DNA from: Petrolisthes cinctipes
Lineage: Eukaryota; Arthropoda; Malacostraca; Decapoda; Porcellanidae
Assembly: GCA_033782935.1 (NCBI GenBank)
Contig: JAWQEG010000710.1
Location: 2,728,001-2,792,000 of the forward strand
Direction: 5' to 3'
Length of the DNA stretch: 64,000 nucleotides
Part shown: piece after piece, positions 1-10,850 of the stretch
How positions within the stretch are numbered: position 1 is the stretch's first letter
Layout of the letters: each line of letters opens with the position of its first letter
Notes under the pieces: generated by a model
What the model was told of the DNA's origin: nothing
Seen by the model: the letters and a program-made list of their open reading frames with translations, nothing else
Database searches by the model: none
Program-made: the position numbers and the translations under genes

Positions 1-116
1 AATTTGAGATATAAACGAGTACAGAAGATGCATGCACATATCGACTTTTTGGCACCTAAAATATCGATTTTGAGCATGTTTTGAGCCTATATTTTGAAAA
101 CATTCTAGCACTGAGT

Positions 117-264
117 AGGCATGTACAGATCGCTTCTGGGACCCCTAAATATCGAATTTTCGGGTGTTTTGGGCCTTAATTTGAGATATCGACTTTTTGG
201 CACCTAAAAGATCGATTTTTAGCATGTTTTTAGGATATATTTTGAAAATATTCTAGCACTGAGT
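117..264. repeat. Reference 148 bp (short) monomer, class S
   Basis: This is the short class, measured landmark to landmark. Half A is complete. Half B lacks the 29 bp block, so GAGATATCGACTTTTTGGCACC is read without the AAACGGGTACAG part. Class S usually shows GATTTTTAGCATGTTTTTAG and ends ATATTTTGAAAATATTC then TAGCACTGAGT. Short monomers are dispersed between runs of one to three or more long ones. The next monomer often starts with the CG-to-TG variant AGATTGC. The length is 49 codons plus one base, so most class S monomers break any open frame. Confidence 0.92.
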
Positions 265-440
265 AGGCATGTACAGATTGCTTCTGGTACCCCAAAATAT
301 TGAATTTTCGGGTGTTTTGAGCCCGAATTTAAGATATAAACGGGTACATAAGATACATGCACATATTGACTTTTGGCATCTAAAATATCGATTTTCAGCA
401 TGTTTTGGGCCTGTATTTTGAAAATACTCTAACACGGAGT
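265..440. repeat. 176 bp monomer, class L2
   Basis: This long-class variant has TATTGACTTTTGGCATC or TATTGACTTTGGGCATC in place of TATCGACTTTTGGGCACC, which costs one base. It begins with the TG variants AGATTGC and ATATTGAATTTT and ends with GATTTTCAGCATGTTTTGGG, GTATTTTGAAAATAC and TCTAACACGGAGT. It regularly follows a 148 bp monomer, and such 148+176 pairs (324 bp) are a common local unit, for example at 117-440 and 1228-1551. Confidence 0.85.
413..427. repeat. 15 bp dyad GTATTTT-G-AAAATAC, one per monomer
   Basis: This is a perfect inverted repeat with 7 bp arms and a single central G. Every monomer has the corresponding site. In classes L2 to L5 it is usually GTATTTT/AAAATAC. In class S it is ATATTTT/AAAATAT (for example 237-251). 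In class L1 it is ATATTTT/AAAACAT, with one mismatch (for example 89-103). It lies just upstream of the CTAACACGGAGT or CTAGCACTGAGT segment. No protein binding is known to me for this site. Confidence 0.8.
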
Positions 441-588
441 AGGCATGTACAGATCGCTTCTGGGACCCCAAAATATCGAATTTTCGGGTGTTTTGGGACT
501 GAATTTGAGATATCGACTTTTTGGCACCTAAAATGTCGATTTTTAGCATATTTTTAGCCTATATTTTGAAAAGATTCTAGCACTGAGT

Positions 589-755
589 AGGCATGTACAG
601 ATTGCTTCTGGGACCCCAAAATATTGAATTTTCGGGTGTTTTGAGCCTGAATTTAAGATATAAACGGGTACAGAAGAATATTGACTTTGGGCATCTAAAA
701 TATCGATTTTCAGCATGTTCTGGGCATGTATTTTGAAAATACTCTAACACGGAGT
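589..755. repeat. 167 bp monomer, class L2 with a 9 bp deletion
   Basis: Here CAGAAGATACATGCACATATTG is shortened by nine bases to CAGAAGAATATTG (junction at 677/678). By eye the same junction occurs at about 2966, 5960, 7750, 22153, 24970, 34403, 37043 and 37712. Because the deletion is distinctive, it serves as a marker showing that these places descend from one event and were copied with their surroundings. Confidence 0.88.
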
Positions 756-3727
756 AGGCATGTACAGATCGCTTCTTGGACACCTAAATATCGAAGTTTC
801 GGGTGTTTTGGGACTGAATTTGAGATATCGCCTTTTCGCACCTAAAATATCGATATTTAGCATGTTTTGAGCCTATATTTTGAAAATATTCTAGCACTGA
901 GTAGGCATGTACAGATCGCTTCTGGGACCCCTAAATATCGAATTTTCGGGTGTTTTGGGCCTTAGTTTGAGATATCGACTTTTTGGCACCTAAAATATCG
1001 ATTTTTAGCATGTTTTTAGCCTATATTTTGAAAATATTCTAGCACTGAGTAGGCATGTACAGATCGCTTCTGGGACCCCAAAATATCGAATTTTCGGGTG
1101 CTTAGGACCAGAATTTGAGATATAAACGGGTACAGAAGATGCATGCACAAATCGACTTTTGGGCACCTAAAATATCGATTTTGAGCATGTTTTGAGCCTA
1201 TATTTTGAAAACATTCTAGCACTGAATAGGCATGTACAGATCGCTTCTGGGACCCCTAAATATCGAATTTTCGGGTGTTTTGGGCCTTAATTTGAGATAT
1301 CGACTTTTTGGCAAATAAAATATCGATTTTTAGCATGTTTTTAGCCTTTGTTTTGAAAATATTCTAGCACTGAGTAGGCATGTACAGATTGCTTCTGGGA
1401 CCCCAAAATATTGAATTTTCGGGTGTTTTGAGCCCGAATTTAAGATATAAACGGGTACAGAAGATACATGCACATATTGACTTTGGGCATCTAAAATATC
1501 GATTTTCAGCATGTTTTGGGCCTGTATTTTGAAAATACTCTAACACAGAGTAGGCATGTACAGATCGCTTCTGGGACCCCAAAATATCGAATTTTCGGGT
1601 GTTTTTAACCTGAATTTGAGATATAAACGGGTACTGAAGATGCATACCCATATTGACTTTGGGCACCAAAAATATCGATTTTCAGCATGTTTTGGGCCTG
1701 AATATTGAAAATACTCTAACACGGAGTAGGCATGTACAGATCGCTTCTGGGACCCCAAAATATCGAATTTTCGGGTGCTTAGGACCAGAATTTGAGATAT
1801 AAACGGGTACAGAAGATGCATGCACAAATCGACTTTTGGGAACCTAAACGATCGATTTTCAGTATGTTTTTGGCCTGTATTTTAAAAATACTCTAACACG
1901 GAGTAGGCATTTACAGATTGCTTCTGGGACCCCTAAATATCGAATTTTCGGGTGTTTTGGGACTGAATTTGAGATATCGACTTACTGGCACCTAAAATAT
2001 AGATTTTTAGCATGTTTTTAGCCTATATTTTGAAAATATTCTAGCACTGAGTAGGCATGTACAGATTGCTTCTGGAGCCCCAAAATATTGAATTTTCGGG
2101 TGTTTTGAGCTTGAATTTGAGATATAAAAGATACAGAAGATGCATGCACATATCGACTTTTGGGCACCTAAAATATCGATTTTGAGAATGTTTAGAGCCT
2201 ATATTTTGAAAACATTCTAGCACTCAGTAGGCATGTACAGATCGCTTCTGGGACCACAAAATATCGAATTTTCTGGTGTTTTGAGCCTGAATTTGAGATA
2301 TAAACGAGTACAGAAGATGCATGCACATATCGACTTTTTGGCACCTAAAATATCGATTTTGAGCATGTTTTGAGCCTATATTTTGAAAACATTCTAGCAC
2401 TGAGTAGGCATGTACAGATCGCTTCTGGGACCCCTAAATATCGAATTTTCGGGTGTTTTGGGCCTTAATTTGAGATATCGACTTTTTGGCACCTAAAAGA
2501 TCGATTTTTAGCATGTTTTTAGGATATATTTTGAAAATATTCTAGCACTGAGTAGGCATGTACAGATTGCTTCTGGTACCCCAAAATATTGAATTTTCGG
2601 GTGTTTTGAGCCCGAATTTAAGATATAAACGGGTACATAAGATACATGCACATATTGACTTTTGGCATCTAAAATATCGATTTTCAGCATGTTTTGGGCC
2701 TGTATTTTGAAAATACTCTAACACGGAGTAGGCATGTACAGATCGCTTCTGGGACCCCAAAATATCGAATTTTCGGGTGTTTTGGGACTGAATTTGAGAT
2801 ATCGACTTTTTGGCACTTAAAATGTCGATTTTTAGCATATTTTTAGCCTATATTTTGAAAATATTCTAGCACTGAGTAGGCATGTACAGATTGCTTCTGG
2901 GACCCCAAAATATTGAATTTTCGGGTGTTTTGAGCCTGAATTTAAGATATAAACGGGTACAGAAGAATATTGACTTTGGGCATCTAAAATATCGATTTTC
3001 AGCATGTTCTGGGCATGTATTTTGAAAATACTCTAACACAGAGTAGGCATGTACAGATCGCTTCTGGGACCCCAAAATATCGAATTTTCGGGTGTTTTGA
3101 AACTTAATTTGAGATATAAACGAGTATAGAAGATGCATACACATATTGACTTTGGGCACCAAAAATATCGATTTTCTGCATGTTTTGGGCCTGAATTTTG
3201 AAAATACTCTAACACGGAGTAGGCATGTACAGATCGCTTCTGGGACCCCAAAATATCGAATTTTCGGGTGTTTAGGGCCAGAATTTGAAATATTAACGGG
3301 TACAGAAGATGCTTGCACATATTGACTTTTGCGCACCTAAAAGATCGATTTTCAGTATGTTTTTGGCCTGTATTTTGAAAATACTCTAACACGGAGTAGG
3401 CATGTACAGATCGCTTCTGGGACCCCAAAATATCGAATTTTCGGGTGTTTTGAGCCTGAATTTGAGATATAAACGAGTTCTGAAGATGCATGCACATATC
3501 GACTTTTTGGCACCTAAAACATCGATTTTCAGCATGTTTTGGGCCTGAATTTTGAAAATACTCTAACACGGAGTAGGCATGTACAGATCGCTTCTGGGAC
3601 CCCAAAATATCGAATTTTCACGTGTTTAGGGCCAGAATTTGAGATATAAACGGGTACAGAAGATGCATGCACATATCGACTTTTGAGCACCTAAAAGATC
3701 GATTTTCAGTATGTTTTTGGCCTGTAT
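732..3727. repeat. Higher-order unit, about 3.0 kb, copy 1
   Basis: This segment matches 3728 to about 6089 at an offset of 2996 bp. The offset becomes 2994 after a two-base loss (GAGATAAACGAG) near 4117. Linked markers appear in both: TTGGACACC with GAAGTTTCGGG (about 778-797 and 3774-3793), the GATATTTAGCATG monomer, GGCAAATAAAATATC (about 1310 and 4304), GAATATTGAAAA (about 1690 and 4692) and GAGAATGTTTAGAG (about 2185 and 5177). Bases 1-735 also match 2290-3024 (offset 2289), so the window opens inside a related unit. Confidence 0.85.
756..902. repeat. 147 bp monomer, short-class variant
   Basis: In this short variant GACTTTTTGGCACC is replaced by a CGCC-type stretch (CGCCTTTTCGCACC here, CGCCTTTACGCACC elsewhere, for example near 6288, 9055, 19313, 28250 and 57727), one base shorter. 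At 147 bp it is exactly 49 codons, so it keeps the reverse-strand frame open. This accounts for long incidental frames such as those at 8792-9403 and 27988-28599. Confidence 0.85.
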
Positions 3728-6089
3728 TTTGAAAATACTCTAACACGGAGTAGGCATGTACAGATCGCTTCTTGGACACCTAAATATCGAAGTTTCGGGT
3801 GTTTTGGGACTGAATTTGAGATATCGCCTTTTCGCACCTAAAATATCGATATTTAGCATGTTTTGAGCCTATATTTTGAAAATATTCTAGCACTGAGTAG
3901 GCATGTACAGATCGCTTCTGGGACCCCTAAATATCGAATTTTCGGGTGTTTTGGGCCTTAGTTTGAGATATCGACTTTTTGGCACCTAAAATATCGATTT
4001 TTAGCATGTTTTTAGCCTATATTTTGAAAATATTCTAGCACTGAGTAGGCATGTACAGATCGCTTCTGGGACCCCAAAATATCGAATTTTCGGGTGTTTT
4101 GAGCCTGAATTTGAGATAAACGAGTACAGAAGATACATGCACATGTCGACTTTTGGGCACCTAAAATATCGATTTTGAGCATGTTTTGAGCCTATATTTT
4201 GAAAACATTCTAGCACTGAATAGGCATGTACAGATCGCTTCTGGGACCCCTAAATATCGAATTTTCGGGTGTTTTGGGCCTTAATTTGAGATATCGACTT
4301 TTTGGCAAATAAAATATCGATTTTTAGCATGTTTTTAGCCTTTGTTTTGAAAATATTCTAGCACTGAGTAGGCATGTACAGATTGCTTCTGGGACCCCAA
4401 AATATTGAATTTTCGGGTGTTTTGAGCCCGAATTTAAGATATAAACGGGTACAGAAGATACATGCACATATTGACTTTGGGCATCTAAAATATCGATTTT
4501 CAGCATGTTTTGGGCCTGTATTTTGAAAATACTCTAACACAGAGTAGGCATGTACAGATCGCTTCTGGGACCCCAAAATATCAAATTTTCGGGTGTTTTT
4601 AACCTGAATTTGAGATATAAACGGGTACTGAAGATGCATACCCATATTGACTTTGGGCACCAAAAATATCGATTTTCAGCATGTTTTGGGCCTGAATATT
4701 GAAAATACTCTAACACGGAGTAGGCATGTACAGATCGCTTCTGGGACCCCAAAATATCGAATTTTCGGGTGCTTAGGACCAGAATTTGAGATATAAACGG
4801 GTATAGAAGATGCATACACAAATCGACTTTTGGGAACCTAAACGATCGATTTTCAGTATGTTTTTGGCCTGTATTTTAAAAATACTCTAACACGGAGTAG
4901 GCATGTACAGATTGCTTCTGGGACCCCTAAATATCGAATTTTCGGGTGTTTTGGGACTGAATTTGAGATATCGACTTACTGGCACCTAAAATATAGATTT
5001 TTAGCATGTTTTTAGCCTATATTTTGAAAATATTCTAGCACTGAGTAGGCATGTACAGATTGCTTCTGGGGCCCCAAAATATTGAATTTTCGGGTGTTTT
5101 GAGCTTGAATTTGAGATATAAAAGGTACAGAAGATGCATGCACATATCGACTTTTGGGCACCTAAAATATAGATTTTGAGAATGTTTAGAGCCTATATTT
5201 TGAAAACATTCTAGCACTCAGTAGGCATGTACAGATCGCTTCTGGGACCACAAAATATCGAATTTTCTGGTGTTTTGAGCCTGAATTTGAGATATAAACG
5301 AGTACAGAATATGCATGCACATATCGACTTTTTGGCACCTATAATATCGATTTTGAGCATGTTTTGAGCCTATATTTTGAAAACATTCTAGCACTGAGTA
5401 GGCATGTACAGATCGCTTCTGGGACCCCTAAATATCGAATTTTCGGGTGTTTTGGGCCTTAATTTGAGATATCGACTTTTTGGCACCTAAAAGATCGATT
5501 TTTAGCATGTTTTTAGGATATATTTTGAAAATATTCTAGCACTGAGTAGGCATGTACAGATTGCTTCTGGTACCCCAAAATATTGAATTTTCGGGTGTTT
5601 TGAGCCCGAATTTAAGATATAAACGGGTACATAAGATACATGCACATATTGACTTTTGGCATCTAAAATATCGATTTTCAGCATGTTTTGGGCCTGTAAT
5701 TTGAAAATACTCTAACACGGAGTAGGCATGTACAGATCGCTTCTGGGACCCCAAAATATCGAATTTTCGGGTGTTTTGGGACTGAATTTGAGATATCGAC
5801 TTTTTGGCACTTAAAATGTCGATTTTTAGCATATTTTTAGCCTATATTTTGAAAATATTCTAGCACTGAGTAGGCATGTACAGATTGCTTCTGGGACCCC
5901 AAAATATTGAATTTTCGGGTGTTTTGAGCCTGAATTTAAGATATAAACGGGTACAGAAGAATATTGACTTTGGGCATCTAAAATATCGATTTTCAGCATG
6001 TTCTGGGCATGTATTTTGAAAATACTCTAACACAGAGTAGGCATGTACAGATCGCTTCTGGGACCCCAAAATATCGATTTTTCGGGTGT
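3728..6089. repeat. Higher-order unit, about 3.0 kb, copy 2 (partial)
   Basis: This tandem copy of 732-3095 has only scattered substitutions. The match stops near 6089, where copy 1 reads GTTTTGAAACTTAAT and copy 2 reads GTTTTGAGCCTGAAT. Much of the same unit recurs at about 22.6-24.6 kb (offset 18833) and 34.9-36.9 kb (a further 12250), so this is a widespread building block of the array. Confidence 0.83.
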
Positions 6090-7202
6090 TTTGAGCCTGA
6101 ATTTGAGATATAAACGGGTACTGAAGATGCATGCACATATCGACTTTTGGGCACCTAAAACATCGATTTTGAGCATGTTTTGGGCCTGTATTTTGAAAAT
6201 ACTCTAACACGGAGTAGGCATGTACAGATCGCTTCTGGGACCCCAAAATATCGAATTTTCGGGTGTTTTGGGTCTGAATTTGAGATATCGCCTTTACGCA
6301 CCTAAAATATCGATTTTTAGCATGTTTTTAGCCTATATTTTGAAAATATTCTAGCACTGAGTAGGCATGTACAGATCGCTTCTGGGACACCAAAATATCG
6401 AATTTTCGAGTGTTTTGAGCTTGAATTTGAGATATAAACGAGTACAGAAGATGCATGCACATATCGACTTTTGGGCACCTAAAATATCGATTTTGTGCAT
6501 GTTTTGAGCCTATATTTTGAAAACATTCTAGCACTGAGTAGGCATGTACAGATCGCTTCTGGGACCCCTAAATATCGAATTTTCGGGTGTTTTGGGCCTT
6601 AATTTGAGATATCGACTTTTTGGCACCAAAAATATCGATTTTTAGCATGTTTTTAGCCTATATTTTGAAAATATTCTAGCACTGAGTAGGCATGTACAGA
6701 TTGCTTCTGGTACCCCAAAATATTGAATTTTCGGGTGTTTTGAGCCCGAATTTAAGATATAAACGGGTACATAAGATACATGCACATATTGACTTTTGGC
6801 ATCTAAAATATCGATTTTCAGCATGTTTTGGGCCTGTATTTTGAAAATACTCTAACACGGAGTAGGCATGTACAGATCGCTTCTGGGACCCCAAAATATC
6901 GAATATTAGGGTGTTTTGGGATTGAATTTGAAATATCGACTTTTTGGCACCTAAAAGATCGATTTTTAGCATGTTTTTAGCCTGAATTTTAAAAAATACT
7001 CTATTACAGAGTAGGCATGTACAGATTGTTTCTGTGACCCCAAAATATCGAATTTTCGGGTGTTTAGGGCCAGAATTTGAGATATAAACGGGTACAGAAG
7101 ATGCATGCACATATCGACTTTTGGGCACTTAAAAGATCGATTTTCAGTATGTTTTTAACCTGTATTTTGAAAATACTCTAACACCGAGTAGACATATACA
7201 GA

Positions 7203-7214
7203 TCCCTTCAGGGA
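7203..7214. repeat. Short hairpin TCCCTTCAGGGA, class L5 marker
   Basis: Most monomers read GATCGCTTCTGGGACC here. In class L5 it is GATCCCTTCAGGGACC, which makes a perfect 5 bp inverted repeat around TC. Further copies are at 9494-9505 and 9819-9830, and near 11795, 24747, 26391, 28691, 37490 and 39129. It is linked with CAGAGTAGACATG upstream and with GTATGTTTTTAACC in the preceding monomer, and it occurs only in the X-type parts of the array (7-12, 24.7-29 and 37.4-41.8 kb). Confidence 0.7.
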
Positions 7215-8477
7215 CCCCTAAATATCGAATTTTCGGGTGTTTTCGGACTGAATTTGAGATATCGACTTTTTGGCACCTAAAAGATCGATTTTTATCATGT
7301 TTTTAGGATATATTTTGAAAATATTCTAGCACTGAGTAGGCATGTACAGATTGCTTCTGGTACCCCAAAATATTGAATTTTCGGGTGTTTTGAGCCCGAA
7401 TTTAAGATATAAACGGGTACATAAGATACATGCACATATTGACTTTTGGCATCTAAAATATCGATTTTCAGCATGTTTTGGGCCTGTATTTTGAAAATAC
7501 TCTAACACGGAGTAGGCATGTACAGATCGCTTCTGGGACCCCAAAATATCGAATTTTCGGGTGTTTTGGGACTGAATTTGAGATATCGACTTTTTGGCAC
7601 TTAAAATGTCGATTTTTAGCATATTATTAGCCTATATTTTGAAAATATTCTAGCACTGAGTAGGCATGTACAGATTGCTTCTGGGACCCCAAAATATTGA
7701 ATTTTCGGGTGTTTTGAGCCTGAATTTAAGATATAAACGGGTACAGAAGAATATTGACTTTGGGCATCTAAAATATCGATTTTCAGCATGTTCTGGGCAT
7801 GTATTTTGAAAATACTCTAACACAGAGTAGGCATGTACAGATCGCTTCTGGGACCCCAAAATATCGAATTTTCGGGTGTTTTGAGCCTGAATTTGAGATA
7901 TAAACGGGTACTGAAGATGCATGCACATATCGACTTTTTGTCACCTAAAACATAGATTTTGAGCATGTTTTGGGCCTGTATTTTGAAAATTCTCTAACAC
8001 GGAGTGGGCATGTACAGATCGCTTCTGGGACCCCTAAATATCGAATTTTCGGGTATTTTGGGATTGAATTTGAGATATCGACTTTTTGGCACCTAAAAGA
8101 TCGATTTTTAGCATGTTTTTAGCCTATATTTTAAAAATATTCTAGCACTGTGTAGGCATGTACAGATTGCTTCTGGAACCCCAAAATATTGAATTTTCGG
8201 GTGTTTTGAGCCTGAATTTTAGATATTAACGGGTACAGAAGATACATGCACATATTTACTCTGGGCATCTAAAATATCGATTTTCAGCATGTTCTGGGCA
8301 TGTATTTTGAAAATACTCTAACACGGAGTAGGCATGTACAGATCGCTTCTGGGACCCCTAAATATCGAATTTTCGGGTGTTTTGGGCCTTAATTTGAGAT
8401 ATCGACTTTTTGGCACCTAAAAGATCGATTTTTAGCATGTTTTTAGCCTATATTTTGAAAATATTCTAGCACTGAGT

Positions 8478-8565
8478 AGGCATGTACAGATTGCTTCTGG
8501 GACCCCAAAATATTGAATTTTCGGGTGTTTTGAGCCTGAATTTGAGATATAAACGGGTACAGAAG
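8478..8565. repeat. Half A of the 177 bp monomer (about 88 bp subunit)
   Basis: This is the first half of the dimeric monomer. It aligns with half B (8566-8654) at an offset of 88-89 bp: GGCATGTACA against TGCATGCACA, TTCTGGGACC against TTTTGGGCACC, AAAATATTGA against AAAATATCGA, and identical TGTTTTGAGCC. In two ungapped stretches (15 and 30 bp), using the common CG variant of half A, I count 37 of 45 matching positions by eye. Half A is kept in every monomer class, long or short. Confidence 0.85.
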
Positions 8566-8579
8566 ATGCATGCACATAT
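8551..8579. repeat. 29 bp block present in long, absent from short monomers
   Basis: Long monomers read GAGATAT, then this 29 bp block, then CGACTT. Short monomers read GAGATAT followed directly by CGACTT. The block ends in ATAT and is preceded by ATAT (8547-8550), so its loss fits a deletion between 4 bp direct repeats. Most of the block, from its ACGGGTACAG to the TGCATGCACAT near its end, aligns with the ACACGGAGTAGGCATGTACAG part of half A. It was therefore present in the ancestral dimer, and the short form is derived. Confidence 0.85.
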
Positions 8580-8654
8580 CGACTTTTGGGCACCTAAAAT
8601 ATCGATTTTGAGCATGTTTTGAGCCTATATTTTGAAAACATTCTAGCACTGAGT
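8566..8654. repeat. Half B of the 177 bp monomer (about 89 bp subunit)
   Basis: This is the second half of the dimeric monomer and is paralogous to half A. It starts with ATGCATGCACAT, the counterpart of AGGCATGTACAG, and ends with the TATTTTGAAAA dyad and CTAGCACTGAGT. Half B carries almost all subfamily differences: GAGCATG, CAGCATG, TAGCATG or CAGTATG; GCACC or GCATC; and the terminal CTAGCACTGAGT or CTAACACGGAGT. It is also the half that loses the 29 bp block in short monomers, so it evolves faster than half A in both sequence and length. Confidence 0.82.
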
Positions 8655-8757
8655 AGGCATGTACAGATCGCTTCTGGGACCCCAAAATATCGACTTTTCG
8701 GGTGTTTGGGGCCTTAATTTGAGATATCGACTTTTTGGCACCAAAAAATATCGATTT

Positions 8758-9403
8758 TTAGCATGGTTTTAGCCTATATTTTGAAAATATTCTAGCACTG
8801 AGTAGGCATGTACAGATTGCTTCTGGGACCAGAAAATATTGAATTTTCGGGTGTTTTGAGCCTGAATTTGAGATATAAACGGGTATAGAAAATACATGCA
8901 CATATTGACTTTGGGCATCTAAAATATCGATTTTCAGCATGTTTTGGGCATGTATTTTGAAAATACTCTAACACGGAGTAGGCATGTACAGATCGCTTCT
9001 GGGACCCCATAATATCGAATTCTCGGGTGTTTTGGGTCTGAATTTGAGATATCGCCTTTACGCACATAAAATATCGATTTTTAGCATGTTTTGAGCCTAT
9101 ATTTTGAAAATATTCTAGCACTGAGTAGGCATGTACAGATCGCTTCTGGGACCCCAAAATATTGAATTTTCGGGTGTTTTGAGCCTGAATTTGAGATATA
9201 AACGGGTACTGAAGATGCATGCACATATCGACTTTTGGACACCTAAAACATCGATTTTGTGCATGTTTTGGGCCTGAATTTTGAAAATACTCTAACACAG
9301 AGTAGGCATGTACAGATTGTTTCTGTGACCCCAAAATATCGAAATTTCGGGTGTTTAGGGCCAGAATTTGAGATATAAACGGGTACAGAAGATGCATGCA
9401 CAT
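8758..9403. repeat. Block found three times (X-type), copy 1
   Basis: It matches 27954-28599 (offset 19196) and 40696-41341 (a further 12742). Shared marks are GGGACCAGAAAATATTG, GAATTCTCGGG, GACTTTTGGACACC, GATTTTGTGCATG and GAAATTTCGGG. The second and third copies resemble each other more than this one: for example TTTTTAACATG and TACAGAAAATAC in both, against TTTTTAGCATG and TATAGAAAATAC here. Confidence 0.8.
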
Positions 9404-9589
9404 ATCGACTTTTGGGCACCTAAAAGATCGATTTTCGGTATGTTTTTAACCTGTATTTTGAAAATACTCTAACACAGAGTAGACATGTGCAGATCCCTTC
9501 AGGGACCCCTAAATATCGAATTTTCGGGTGTTTTGGGACTGAATTTGAGATATCGACTTTTTGGCACCTAAAATGTCGATTTCTAGCAT

Positions 9590-10850
9590 GTTTTTAGCCT
9601 ATATTTTGAAAATATTCTAGCACTGAGTAGGCATGTACAGATTGTTTCTGGGACCCCAAAATATCGAATTTTCGGGTGTTTAGGGCCAGAATTTGAGATA
9701 TAAACGGGTACATAAGATGCATGCACATATCGACTTTTGGGCACCTAAAAGATCGATTTTCAGTATGTTTTTAACCTGTATTTTGAAAATACTCTAACAC
9801 AGAGTAGACATGTACAGATCCCTTCAGGGACCCCAAAATATCGAATTTTCGGGTGTTTTGGGTCTGAATTTTAGATATCGCCTTTACGCACCTAAAATAT
9901 CGATTTTTAGCATGTTTTGAGCCTATATTTTGAAAATATTCTAGAACTGAGTAGGCATGTACAGATCGCTTCTGGGACACCAAAATATTGAATTTTCGGG
10001 TGTTTTGAGCTTGAATTTGAGATATAAACGGGTACTGAAGATGCATGCACATATCGACTTTTTGTCACCTAAAACATAGATTTTGAGCATGTTTTGGGCC
10101 TGTATCTTGAAAATACTCTAACACGGAGTAGGCATGTACATATCGCTTCTGGGACCCATAAATATCGAATTTTTGGATGTTTTGGGCCTTAATTTGAGAT
10201 ATCGACTTTTTGGCACCTAAAATATCGATTTTTAGCATGTTTTTAGCCTATATTTTGAAAATATTCTAGCACTGCTTAGGCATGTACAGATTGCTTCTGG
10301 GACCCCAAAATATTGAATTTTCAGGTGTTTAGGGCCAAAATTTAAGATATAAACGGGTACAGAAGATGCATGCACATATAGACTTTTGGGCACCTAAAAG
10401 ATCGATTTTAAGTATGTTTTTGGCCTGTATTTTGAAAATACTCTAACACGGACTGGGCATGTACAGATCGCTTCTGGGACCCCTAAATATCGAATTTTCG
10501 GGTGTTTTGGGATTGAATTTGAGATATCGACTTTTTGGCACCTAAAAGATCGATTTTTAGCATGTTTTTAGCCTATATTTTAAAAATATTCTAGCACTGA
10601 GTAGGCATGTACAGATTGCTTCTGGAACCCCAAAATATTGAATTTTCGGGTGTTTTGAGCCTGAATTTTAGATATTAACGGGTACAGAAGATACATGCAC
10701 ATATTTACTCTGGGCATCTAAAATATCGATTTTCAGCATGTTCTGGGCATGTATTTTGAAAATACTCTAACACGGAGTAGGCATGTACAGATCGCTTCTG
10801 GGACCCCTAAATATCGAATTTTCGGGTGTTTTGGGCCTTAATTTGAGATA
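9590..10850. repeat. 1977 bp-offset duplication, copy 1
   Basis: It matches about 11568-12827 at offset 1977. Rare shared marks include GTATCTTGAAAATAC with GTACATATCGC (about 10104-10145 and 12081-12122), the CTGCTTAGGC monomer, GATTTTAAGTATG and CACGGACTGGGC. Only single-base differences were seen (for example GACCCATAAATATC against GACACATAAATATC). Only one copy of this block is present at 28.8-29.6 kb and at 41.5-42.4 kb, so the duplication is private to this part of the array. Confidence 0.8.

Larger units (their letters stand above)
8478..8654. repeat. Reference 177 bp (long) monomer
   Basis: This is a clean example of the long class, measured from one AGGCATGTAC landmark to the next. 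In order it holds the AGGCATGTAC box, a GGGACCCC stretch, AAAATATTGAATTTTCGGG, TGTTTTGAGCC, the AAACGGGTACAG block with the 8 bp palindrome TGCATGCA (8567-8574), TTTTGGGCACC, AAAATATCGATTTT (8596-8609), a second TGTTTTGAGCC (8615-8625), and a TATTTTGAAAA dyad leading to CTAGCACTGAGT. Its length is 59 x 3 bp, so one reverse-strand frame stays open from long monomer to long monomer. That explains the multi-monomer open frames, the longest being at 52363-53364 on the minus strand. Confidence 0.95.
6090..8757. repeat. Satellite stretch with mixed long and short monomers
   Basis: Only satellite monomers are present here and I see no gene. The part at about 6676-7128 matches 25863-26315 at offset 19187, including the rare GAATTTTAAAAAATACTC and ATTACAGAG variant near 6988-7010. 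The part at 7326-7928 repeats the L2 and 9 bp deletion monomers of 2542-3140. Class L5 first appears near 7195. The patchwork of matches suggests several exchanges with other parts of the array. Confidence 0.8.
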
